Source of the DNA: Methylotenera sp.
GTDB lineage: Bacteria > Pseudomonadota > Gammaproteobacteria > Burkholderiales > Methylophilaceae
Assembly (NCBI GenBank): GCA_030693535.1
Contig: JAUYAL010000018.1
Coordinates: 6,227-70,226, forward strand
Length of the DNA: 64,000 nt
Direction: 5' to 3'
Positions 33,620 to 40,707 of this stretch are shown here, one piece after another. The notes under the pieces are model-generated. The model saw only the letters and a program-made list of their open reading frames with translations. It did not search any database and was not told the origin of the DNA. Each line of letters begins with the position of its first letter. Within the stretch, counting starts at the first letter, position 1. Position numbers and translations under genes: made by a program.

Positions 33620-34872
33620 TTAAACTTATGTAATACTGCCTGTTCAAAGTGCTTAAGGGCTTCTAAAGCGCTCAACACTCCATCTTCATGAAAACCATTG
33701 CGCCAGTATGCGCCTGCATAGCCAGTTCTATTTTTACCACTAATTTCAGCATGTCTAGCTTGTGCCGCTGCTCCAGCCAATGTGTAAACTGGGTGCATAT
33801 ATTTTAATCGCTTGATTACTTTGGCTGGGTTTATCAGCCCAGTGTGATTTAGCGTCACAAGTAACGGCTCTTTTGATTGCAAATTTTGCAAAATATTCAT
33901 GTTGTAGGTCACCGACACTTGATTGATATTTGGGTTCGTGACGTGGTAGTTCCAAGCAGCCCATGCTAACTTATGTTTAGGCATTATTGTTGAATCATAA
34001 TGTAAAAATACGTTGTTTTCTTGATATGGAATTGCACCTAATATTTCATTCTCGGCAGTTGTACAATCTCTAAGTAGCTTAAGTGCTTGGTCGCTATGAC
34101 AGGTAAGAAATACGTAATCAAAAGTTTCTTCATCGCCAAGTTTTGGTTTAACACGAACTGATTTAGCAAGCCTGCGTATACTTTCTACAGGCGTATTAAG
34201 TTTGATTTTATCTTTAAAGCTTTGAGTTAATGAGCTTACATAGCTTGCTGAACCGCCAGTAATCGTGCGCCATTGAGGCCGATTATTCACTGTGAGCATA
34301 CCGTGATGATGGAAGAAGCGTACAAAAAATCGTGCTGGAAAATCTAGCATTTGCTGCGCTTCAGTAGACCAAATTGCTGAACCCATAGGAATGATGTAAT
34401 GGTCAATAAACTGTTGACTGTAATTGCCGTTTTTTAAATAATCACCTAATTTAATCTCGTTGCCATCAGCAAGTAATTCTAGTGAAATTTTATTAAAACG
34501 TAAAATATCGCGAATCATTCTGTAAAATGACGGCTTAAATAAATTACGCCGTTGTGCAAATAAGCTGTTTAAATTAGTACCGTTATATTCCAAGCCAGTT
34601 TTTTCACATTGAACACTAAAACTCATTTCGCTCGACTGCCAAGTCACGTTTAACTCATCAAGTAATGCAATAAAATTAGGATAAGTACGGTCATTAAATA
34701 CAATGAAGCCAGTATCCACATTATATTGATTGCCCTCGTGCGTAATGTGGTGCGTATGTGTATGGCCTCCAACATAGCTTTCCGCCTCAAATACTGTTAC
34801 ATCATGCTGTTTGTTTAAGTGGTAAGCAATGGTGTTCCCGGCAATACCACTACCTATAATAGCGATTTTCAA
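33616..34872 (-). CDS. COG2907-type FAD-dependent amine-oxidase-like protein (lipid operon gene 7)
   Basis: A 418-residue flavoprotein. The dinucleotide-binding motif is IAIIGSGIAGNTIAYHL, followed by VFEAESYVGGHTHTH. Further on come DTGFIVFNDRTYPNF, the active-site-like stretch GSAIWSTEAQQMLDFPARFF, and the C-terminal FAD region NRTGYAGAYWRNGFHEDG. COG2907 proteins are flavin oxidases or desaturases of unproven substrate; in Rhodobacter-type furan fatty-acid pathways related flavoproteins act on lipid-bound acyl chains. Overlap with DUF1365 (4 bases) and a 15-base gap from the desaturase stop support co-transcription. Confidence 0.87.
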   Translation of the reverse strand: MKIAIIGSGIAGNTIAYHLNKQHDVTVFEAESYVGGHTHTHHITHEGNQYNVDTGFIVFNDRTYPNFIALLDELNVTWQSSEMSFSVQCEKTGLEYNGTNLNSLFAQRRNLFKPSFYRMIRDILRFNKISLELLADGNEIKLGDYLKNGNYSQQFIDHYIIPMGSAIWSTEAQQMLDFPARFFVRFFHHHGMLTVNNRPQWRTITGGSASYVSSLTQSFKDKIKLNTPVESIRRLAKSVRVKPKLGDEETFDYVFLTCHSDQALKLLRDCTTAENEILGAIPYQENNVFLHYDSTIMPKHKLAWAAWNYHVTNPNINQVSVTYNMNILQNLQSKEPLLVTLNHTGLINPAKVIKRLKYMHPVYTLAGAAAQARHAEISGKNRTGYAGAYWRNGFHEDGVLSALEALKHFEQAVLHKFK

Positions 34873-34887
34873 ATGATTTCCTAAAGG

Positions 34888-35847
34888 CTAGGTTCTATAT
34901 TTCGGGTATTTTTTTGATTCTCGTATGGCTTTAGGGATTGTTCTGATGTCCCATATCAAACCACATGCTGCAAGAAGCTTTAAGCCGTAAAACGTTAAGT
35001 CAATTTCCCACCAGTAAAAACCTTGTCTAGCCGAACCTGGATAGTGATGATGATTGTTATGCCATCCTTCACCTAGTGTTAAAAGTGCGATCCATAAGTT
35101 ATTACGACTTTGGTCGCTGGTTACGTAACGTCGCTTGCCCCATACATGTGCGAGTGAATTGACGGTAAATGTGGCGTGATATAGCGCTACAGTGGATATC
35201 GCAAATCCCCATACTAACAATTGCATACCATTGGTGTTTAGGTTAGGGTAATACGCTTCAAGCCACATGCCTAATAGGTAAATGCTTATGCCAAAAAGAA
35301 TAGGTACTACAATATCAAAACGGTCTAGCAAGCGTAATTCTAAAAATTTAGCTAATTCTTTTACCCTATCAGTTTTGGTGGCAAAGTGATCATTTGAAAG
35401 AAACCAACCCAAGTGACTCCATAAAAATCCATGTTGTACAGGGGAGTGCGCATCGTCTAATTCATCCGAATTAATATGGTGATGCCTATGATGTGAAGCC
35501 CACCATAAAGGTCCGCGCTGAACAGCCGTAGCGCCGAATACGGCAAAAACAAATTGAAAAATACGTGTGGTTTTAAAAGTTTTATGTGAAAAGTAGCGAT
35601 GATAGAAGCCTGTGATTGCAAACATACGAATGCCGTAAAGCGCAATGGCAAAAGCCAGTGCAAACCAGCTAAATTCGACCCAAAAAACAGCGAAGCAGGC
35701 TATGTGTATTAACACGAAGGGAACTACACGCCACAAATCAATCTGGCGCCAGTTTGGACAATAGCTTTTTTCATCGTCGGGGATGACTACGGCCTCATTA
35801 TCAAGCCATTTAAAAATCTTTTTAAGCATACCTGTATGTGTATCCAA
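34888..35847 (-). CDS. Membrane fatty acyl desaturase, delta-9 type (lipid operon gene 6)
   Basis: A 319-residue integral-membrane di-iron desaturase. The three histidine boxes are all present: HRYFSH (with GFYHRYFSHKTF), HHRHHH (WWASHHRHHHINSD), and HNNHHH (GEGWHNNHHHYPG). Four hydrophobic segments surround them. Such enzymes introduce a cis double bond, usually at C9, into acyl-CoA or phospholipid chains. This would supply the unsaturated substrate for the two CFA-like methyltransferases in the same operon. The start is 3 bases after the lipocalin stop. Confidence 0.9.
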   Translation of the reverse strand: MDTHTGMLKKIFKWLDNEAVVIPDDEKSYCPNWRQIDLWRVVPFVLIHIACFAVFWVEFSWFALAFAIALYGIRMFAITGFYHRYFSHKTFKTTRIFQFVFAVFGATAVQRGPLWWASHHRHHHINSDELDDAHSPVQHGFLWSHLGWFLSNDHFATKTDRVKELAKFLELRLLDRFDIVVPILFGISIYLLGMWLEAYYPNLNTNGMQLLVWGFAISTVALYHATFTVNSLAHVWGKRRYVTSDQSRNNLWIALLTLGEGWHNNHHHYPGSARQGFYWWEIDLTFYGLKLLAACGLIWDIRTIPKAIRESKKYPKYRT

Positions 35848-35850
35848 TTA

Positions 35851-36408
35851 TTATGGTTGACTTGCTTTGCTTGCGTTGTGAGGTACTTTACGTAGTTTTT
35901 TTAAATCGTAGCCAAGGTTTGAGATAAAGTTGGTAAGCTTGGTATATTCCACATCGCTAATTGTTGGTGTTCTAGCCATTATCCATACGTAATCACGTGC
36001 GTTTCTAGCAATGACCGTTTGTGTATAATCATCATTTAAAAAGGCAATACGAAACTCAGCTTTAATCGGCCAGATGAATTGCATACCCCATAATGCATTA
36101 CCGCTATTTTCAATGACGAAACCTCGTGGTTGATAAGTTTTGAATTCACCATCTAAGCTACCCTTATTGAAGGTAAATGTGGTTGCAATGGTGCCGTCTG
36201 CATCCAGCTTGTAATTCTCAATCGCGTTGTAAGATTTAGTTTCAATCATGGTTGGAATTGCTGCAATGACGTACCAGTTACCCATAAATTTTGGCAAATT
36301 CACTTGTGGAACAGTTGCAATTGGTGGCAATTTGTTGGTTGCACAAGCTGACATAAAACTTGCAAGAATCGACATAATTAATACTCTTTTAAAATTTATT
36401 ATAAACAT
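35851..36408 (-). CDS. blc: Blc-like lipocalin lipoprotein (lipid operon gene 5)
   Basis: Outer-membrane lipocalin of 185 residues that binds lysophospholipids or fatty acids in its barrel. The lipobox is SFMSAC (Cys about 22). Structural motifs: FMGNWYVIAAIP (the GxW-type first strand), NYKLDADGTIATTFTFNKGSLDG, WGMQFIWPIKAEFRIAFLND, and YVWIMARTPTISD. A C-terminal helix precedes a lysine-rich tail. Bacterial lipocalins respond to membrane stress and scavenge lipids. The position among lipid-modifying genes suggests it handles a product or damaged lipid at the outer membrane. Confidence 0.87.
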   Translation of the reverse strand: MFIINFKRVLIMSILASFMSACATNKLPPIATVPQVNLPKFMGNWYVIAAIPTMIETKSYNAIENYKLDADGTIATTFTFNKGSLDGEFKTYQPRGFVIENSGNALWGMQFIWPIKAEFRIAFLNDDYTQTVIARNARDYVWIMARTPTISDVEYTKLTNFISNLGYDLKKLRKVPHNASKASQP

Positions 36409-36443
36409 ATTTAATTTAACTTTCAGTTATTTATATGAATAAC

Positions 36444-37079
36444 TTAACGTAATTTATAGTTAATTGTGTAGCCTTCAGGTGTAATCGATTTTAGTGCAAG
36501 CCATTCATTATTAGCTGAATACCAAAGCTCAATTTTTAATTTGCTTTTGCCGTTCAAGCTACCATCTAATTTGTAATGGATGGCTTCTATTTTTTTGTTT
36601 TTCACATCAATGATTTCAGAACCAAGATGAGTGAATTTAGTGTCTAGCCATTCGCCATTTTGCGGGTTCAGTAGCTTTGATTGTGCAATAATTTTTGGAT
36701 TCCAATAAGCAAATGTCATGGTGCAGGCAGGTAAATTTTGTTTTATCTTGCCATCATCTATGGTGAATTCTTGCCCAGATAATTTTGCTTTAATATTGGT
36801 TTCTACTTTATTCTCAAGAGTACGTGCTTCCAAGCTGCTCAAACAGTCGCCTTGCCATTGTTCAATGGCTTGGTGATTATATTGATAGGCGTTAATAAAT
36901 AACACTTTGACGTTAAATTTTGCAGTGCTTGTTAGTTCGTCAGAATCATTCAGCTTAAAGGTATGTTGTCCGATTTTACTTTTGTCTAAGTACACGTCAA
37001 AAGCCCACTCTTTTGCCTTTACGCCTATTGAAAATAAACTTGTTATCAATAACGCACTAATAAATATAGATTTACGCAT
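36444..37079 (-). CDS. DUF6134 exported protein (lipid operon gene 4)
   Basis: A 211-residue protein with a signal peptide (MRKSIFISALLITSLFSIGVKA) and then a periplasmic domain typical of DUF6134: EWAFDVYLDKSKIGQHTF, KVLFINAYQYNHQAIEQW, GDCLSSLEARTLEN, PACTMTFAYWNP and YKLDGSLNGK. Two cysteines could form a disulfide. The ATG at 37079 is preferred over an upstream frame because it directly opens the signal peptide and lies one base after the preceding stop. Function is unknown; DUF6134 genes are often beside DUF1295/lipid genes. Confidence 0.8.
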   Translation of the reverse strand: MRKSIFISALLITSLFSIGVKAKEWAFDVYLDKSKIGQHTFKLNDSDELTSTAKFNVKVLFINAYQYNHQAIEQWQGDCLSSLEARTLENKVETNIKAKLSGQEFTIDDGKIKQNLPACTMTFAYWNPKIIAQSKLLNPQNGEWLDTKFTHLGSEIIDVKNKKIEAIHYKLDGSLNGKSKLKIELWYSANNEWLALKSITPEGYTINYKLR

Positions 37080-37080
37080 G

Positions 37081-37860
37081 TTAGAGTAGCTTCTTTGGAG
37101 GCCAAGGAATAAAAGCATTGGTATTTTTAATATAGCTTAGATAGGCTGGGCGACGATCTGCAATATCTTTTTCTAGCAATGCAACGCCACTTACTTTTAG
37201 TAGTAATAATGTCATTAAAATTGGCCCAGCAATTGTCCACCATGCGCCACCAGCCATAGCAATTATATAAAAGCCCCACCAAACACAGCACTCACCAAAG
37301 TAGTTTGGATGGCGACTGTAACGCCATAGGCCAGTATTGAGTACTTTTCCCTTATTGTTAGAATTAGCTTTAAAAATACTTAATTGCCAATCAGCAATAG
37401 TTTCCCACAAAAAGCCAATGGTAAAAATAATGCCGCCTAATGCGTCCAGCCTTGTTAGCGATACTTTTGATTCGATAGCGCCAAATAATGGCATTGAGAT
37501 AATCCACGCCAGAACTGCTTGTAAACCAAAAATGATGTAGAGACTTTTTAGCCAAAATTTAGGTTCATTATTTTGACGAATGGCGACGTAGCGATGGTCT
37601 TCATTAGTGCCCCAATTACGCCAAGTTAAATAGACACTAAGTCTAATCGCCCACAAGCTTACTAAAAAAAGAACTAAAAATGTGCGTGGTGTAAAATCGT
37701 TTGATGCCAAGGCATAACTGCAGGCCGATAACATTAAAAACAAACCCCATATACTGTCTACATGAGTGACATTTTTTCTTGCTAAACTAAGCAACCAGCC
37801 TGTTAGGGCAAGCAGACTAATGCTCATAAATCCTAGAATGTATATTTGCCACTGAATCAT
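37081..37860 (-). CDS. DUF1295 steroid-5-alpha-reductase-like membrane protein (lipid operon gene 3)
   Basis: A 259-residue inner-membrane protein with about six to seven helices. The C-terminal signature GLWRYSRHPNYFGECCVWWG and LEKDIADRRPAYLSYI are those of DUF1295 and the isoprenylcysteine methyltransferase/steroid reductase fold. This fold usually binds NADPH or SAM at the membrane face and reduces double bonds or methylates. In this context reduction or methylation of a fatty-acid intermediate is plausible but not shown. Its ATG overlaps the DUF2878 stop by 4 bases. Confidence 0.87.
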   Translation of the reverse strand: MIQWQIYILGFMSISLLALTGWLLSLARKNVTHVDSIWGLFLMLSACSYALASNDFTPRTFLVLFLVSLWAIRLSVYLTWRNWGTNEDHRYVAIRQNNEPKFWLKSLYIIFGLQAVLAWIISMPLFGAIESKVSLTRLDALGGIIFTIGFLWETIADWQLSIFKANSNNKGKVLNTGLWRYSRHPNYFGECCVWWGFYIIAMAGGAWWTIAGPILMTLLLLKVSGVALLEKDIADRRPAYLSYIKNTNAFIPWPPKKLL

Positions 37861-38399
37861 ATCAATAAGCCTTTTATTGCACCTTTTGTATTTGAAGAAA
37901 AACCATCAAATCGAGTTGAAACAATTACCAGTAGGGGTGTAATAATTGCCCAGCCAATTGATAAAGGTATGTAACTTTGTGCACCATGCAAAATTACTGC
38001 GCCTAATTTTTCTGCCCCTAAATAAGCTAGAGGGCCACCAATTGCGCCAAAAGCGACGGTGATGAAATATTTAGTTCGCATCCAACGCAAGCTCACATTG
38101 AGTGTTGAAGCAAATGCAAGCCACAAAGCTAAAATCCAAACGGGTACAAATGCTGCATCCCAGCCATTATTTATGTAACTAATATAACCCAATGACAGCA
38201 TTGCTTGGTCAAAAGTTGCCCCTATGGCTAAAGCTGTTAACATGAGTAAAACTTCGGATGTGAATTGTTTTGCTTGATAAAAATGCCATATCAAGACGGC
38301 TACTGTTACAACGATGCCTAACCAAGGCAGACCTTGGCCAGCACCGATTACACATGCAAACCAAGCGACTTGAAACAAAAGAAAGTTAATAATTAACAT
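37857..38399 (-). CDS. DUF2878 membrane protein (lipid operon gene 2)
   Basis: A 180-residue protein with six hydrophobic segments. The family marks are LLFQVAWFACVIGAG, ATFDQAMLSLGYISY, FVPVWILALWLAFASTLN and FGAIGGPLAYLGAEKLGA. DUF2878 is uncharacterised but recurs in ECF-regulated lipid clusters together with CFA-like and DUF1365 genes. It begins 7 bases after the stop of the first methyltransferase and overlaps the DUF1295 start by 4 bases, so translation is tightly coupled. Confidence 0.82.
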   Translation of the reverse strand: MLIINFLLFQVAWFACVIGAGQGLPWLGIVVTVAVLIWHFYQAKQFTSEVLLMLTALAIGATFDQAMLSLGYISYINNGWDAAFVPVWILALWLAFASTLNVSLRWMRTKYFITVAFGAIGGPLAYLGAEKLGAVILHGAQSYIPLSIGWAIITPLLVIVSTRFDGFSSNTKGAIKGLLI

Positions 38400-38406
38400 T
38401 TTTTAT

Positions 38407-39471
38407 TTAACTTTGAAGAGGGCGCTCAAACTGGTAATGCGAAACCCACCATTCTTGGCCATTTCTATAACCAAACAGCTCTGCACAAGCCATATAAAAT
38501 ATACGCCAACGATTACGCCACTTTGCTGCTTCATCCACTCCGTAGGTTTGTTCTAAAATCGGCGTGATGTTGTCTTCGTGCTTATCCATATTTTCTAACC
38601 AGGCATTGGCTGTTTTTTCATAATGCGTACCATCCCAGCGCCAGCGATTAATTAGCCTTAATTTTTCTTGAAAATGTAAAGGCAAATCATCGCTTGGCAT
38701 CATACCGCCAGAGAAGAAATGCTGACTCATCCAATCGTCATCACCTTGCACTTCAAACGCATATGGAGTTGAGCGATGCACAAATATATGCATAAAAAAT
38801 TTGCCACCTGGCACCAGCCAATCGTGTATTTTTCCAAATAAAAGTTTGTAGTTACGCATGTGTTCAAACATCTCGACCGACACCACCCGATCGAATAATC
38901 TTACTACTGAAAAAGCATCCGGTGAAAAATTATTCATGTCACATGTAATCACTGTAATATTTTTAAGTCCACGCTGTGCGGCCGTGGCGCTAATGTATTC
39001 ACGCTGTGAGTTTGAATTAGAAACTGCCGTAATCTGGCTGTTGGGGTAGTGTGCTGCCATCCATAATGTCAGCGATCCCCAGCCACAGCCAAGTTCTAGA
39101 ATATGTTGCCCATCTTGCAAATCTGCGTGTTCGCAGCTCATTTGCAGCGCATTGGCTTCAGCTTCATCTAAAGACAATGTTTCTGGTAACCAGAAGCAGC
39201 TACTGTACTTGCGATGTTGTCCTAAACAAAGCTCAAAGAATTTTGTTGGCAGTTCGTAATGTTGCGCATTTGCAACTTCTGGTAGCAGTGCAATCGGTGC
39301 GTTATTCATTGCTGATATAAACGCATGCTCTGCTTCACATCCGCTTTCACATTTGCTAGCGCCAATCTCTGAGAGACGTTTTTCAGATAAATTACGTATA
39401 CCTAATCTAACAATGCAATCGGGAAAAAGTTTTTTTTCTGCCAACTTAATGGCGATACTACTTATATGCAT
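38407..39471 (-). CDS. CFA/coclaurine-N-methyltransferase-like methyltransferase (lipid operon gene 1)
   Basis: First gene of the operon; a 354-residue SAM-dependent methyltransferase. The region from residue 75 resembles the coclaurine N-methyltransferase branch of the CFA superfamily: YELPTKFFELCLG, KYSSCFWLPETLSLDEAE, SAM site ILELGCGWGSLTLWMA, NSNSQREYI, and VVSVEMFEHMRNY. It lacks the N-terminal acyl-binding domain of true CFA synthases and the IFPGG-type tail. It has an AAGGGA ribosome site. Its substrate is unknown; the operon context points to a lipid rather than an alkaloid. Confidence 0.85.
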   Translation of the reverse strand: MHISSIAIKLAEKKLFPDCIVRLGIRNLSEKRLSEIGASKCESGCEAEHAFISAMNNAPIALLPEVANAQHYELPTKFFELCLGQHRKYSSCFWLPETLSLDEAEANALQMSCEHADLQDGQHILELGCGWGSLTLWMAAHYPNSQITAVSNSNSQREYISATAAQRGLKNITVITCDMNNFSPDAFSVVRLFDRVVSVEMFEHMRNYKLLFGKIHDWLVPGGKFFMHIFVHRSTPYAFEVQGDDDWMSQHFFSGGMMPSDDLPLHFQEKLRLINRWRWDGTHYEKTANAWLENMDKHEDNITPILEQTYGVDEAAKWRNRWRIFYMACAELFGYRNGQEWWVSHYQFERPLQS

Positions 39472-39752
39472 TTATATCCCTTTATTACAAATTTAAAGTT
39501 AGTCTAGCACTAAATTTATAAGTTCAAATAATAATGGGAAAGTTACTGCAAGCTAGAAGAAATATACTTCCATAAGAAATTTGTTATGCATTTATGATGT
39601 ATTAGCGTCAAAAATATATAATCTGACTTAGCTAATATGAAATAACAATGAATTAGCCGACAACAACCATTCAAACAATCGGTAAAATTTAAGTATTATA
39701 AATTCTGTTTTGGCATATATAAATCATAAAGTTGCATAACTTAATCTGATTA
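39472..39752. other. AT-rich divergent intergenic region
   Basis: About 280 bases with no coding frame. It must contain the promoter for the nine-gene lipid operon on the minus strand. No convincing sigma-70 or ECF-type promoter could be fixed by eye. The infA promoter begins at its right end. Confidence 0.4.
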
Positions 39753-39781
39753 TTGCTAATTCAGCGCGTCGAGACTATAAT
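39753..39781 (+). promoter_or_regulatory. Sigma-70 promoter upstream of infA
   Basis: TTGCTA and TATAAT separated by 17 bases, an almost perfect match to consensus. Transcription would start near 39788, leaving a leader of about 105 bases before the infA TTG. The GC-rich GCGCGCG just after the -10 resembles a stringent discriminator, as seen on translation genes. Confidence 0.75.
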
Positions 39782-39892
39782 GCGCGCGAGATGTGGTTAA
39801 GTTGGATGAATTAACACGACTAACTTGAATATTTGCTTCAAACTCCATGAGATTGTTGCTAACACACCTCAATTATTACTGGAGATAACGCA

Positions 39893-40153
39893 TTGGCTAA
39901 AGAAGAATTGATTGAAATGAATGGTGTGGTGATGGAAATATTGCCAGATTCACGCTACCGCGTGACGCTTGATAATGGGCATAAGTTAATAGCCTACACA
40001 GGTGGAAAAATGAAGAAAAATCATATTCGCATTTTAGCTGGGGATAAAGTTACACTTGAATTGTCACCATATGATATCAATAATGGACGTATCACTTTTA
40101 GGCACATTGAATCCAATGGTGCTACTTACACGCCAAGAAAACGTACTTACTAA
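39893..40153 (+). CDS. infA: Translation initiation factor IF-1 (second-copy type)
   Basis: An 86-residue S1-fold protein that helps IF-2 and IF-3 place the initiator tRNA in the 30S P site. Family phrases are [22 protein letters not shown], the lysine-rich [12 protein letters not shown] and a final GRITFRH. A TTG start is used, with GGAG 8 bases before. It is not beside secY or rpmJ, so it is probably the extra IF-1 gene that betaproteobacteria often carry outside the ribosomal operon. The tail of about 14 residues ([14 protein letters not shown]) is longer than in E. coli IF-1. Confidence 0.9.
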   Translation: MAKEELIEMNGVVMEILPDSRYRVTLDNGHKLIAYTGGKMKKNHIRILAGDKVTLELSPYDINNGRITFRHIESNGATYTPRKRTY

Positions 40154-40267
40154 CTTGCAATAGGGTTAAACCTACTGAAAGGCCTTGAGTTTACTTTGGG
40201 TTAAAAATTAAAAATAATACGCAGGAAAATAAACTACCTTTGATTAAAGCTGTCAATGGTGAGTCTG

Positions 40268-40483
40268 TTATTTAATATGGATAATATTATCTGACACTAG
40301 GACAGTTTGGCCGCTACGAATTTTAGCGGTTTTTCTAAGTTCGATTAAGCCGTCTACACGAACCAAACCTTCGGCTACCATTGTTTTACCACGTCCCCCG
40401 CTATCAGCCAAGCCTATTAACTTGAGTAAGTTGCATAACTCAATATACTCAGTGCTTAGTTCAAATTGTATGTTTTGTGACAT
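40268..40483 (-). CDS. S4-domain RNA-binding protein (YbcJ-like)
   Basis: A 71-residue protein made almost entirely of an S4 RNA-binding domain: YIELCNLLKLIGLADSGGRG followed by AEGLVRVDGLIELRKTAKIR and GQTVLVSD. E. coli YbcJ is of this type; such small S4 proteins bind structured RNA, possibly rRNA or tRNA. It lies 58 bases downstream of the tRNA-Leu gene on the same strand and may be read from the tRNA transcript. Confidence 0.85.
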   Translation of the reverse strand: MSQNIQFELSTEYIELCNLLKLIGLADSGGRGKTMVAEGLVRVDGLIELRKTAKIRSGQTVLVSDNIIHIK

Positions 40484-40541
40484 AAATAGTCTTTATGAAT
40501 AGAGTAGAATAGAATAGCGTTTAGAAATTAGGTTAGTGTAG

Positions 40542-40626
40542 TGGTGCCCAGAAGAGGACTCGAACCTCCACACCCGAAGGCACATGGACCTGAACCATGC
40601 GCGTCTACCAATTCCGCCATCTGGGC
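40542..40626 (-). tRNA. tRNA-Leu (anticodon CAG)
   Basis: The minus strand gives a complete class II tRNA of 85 bases. It has the acceptor GCCCAGA paired with TCTGGGC, a D arm with AATTGGTAGACGC, anticodon loop TTCAGGT (CAG, reading CUG), a variable arm GCCTTCGGGTGT typical of Leu, a T arm with GGTTCGAGTCC, and an encoded CCA. Confidence 0.97.
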
Positions 40627-40707
40627 ATATGGCTTTCGCCATGGTTAATAATAGTAGCAATTGCCGCCAAGTAAATAACGCGTTGAATTTTATATTAAAG
40701 GTAAGCT

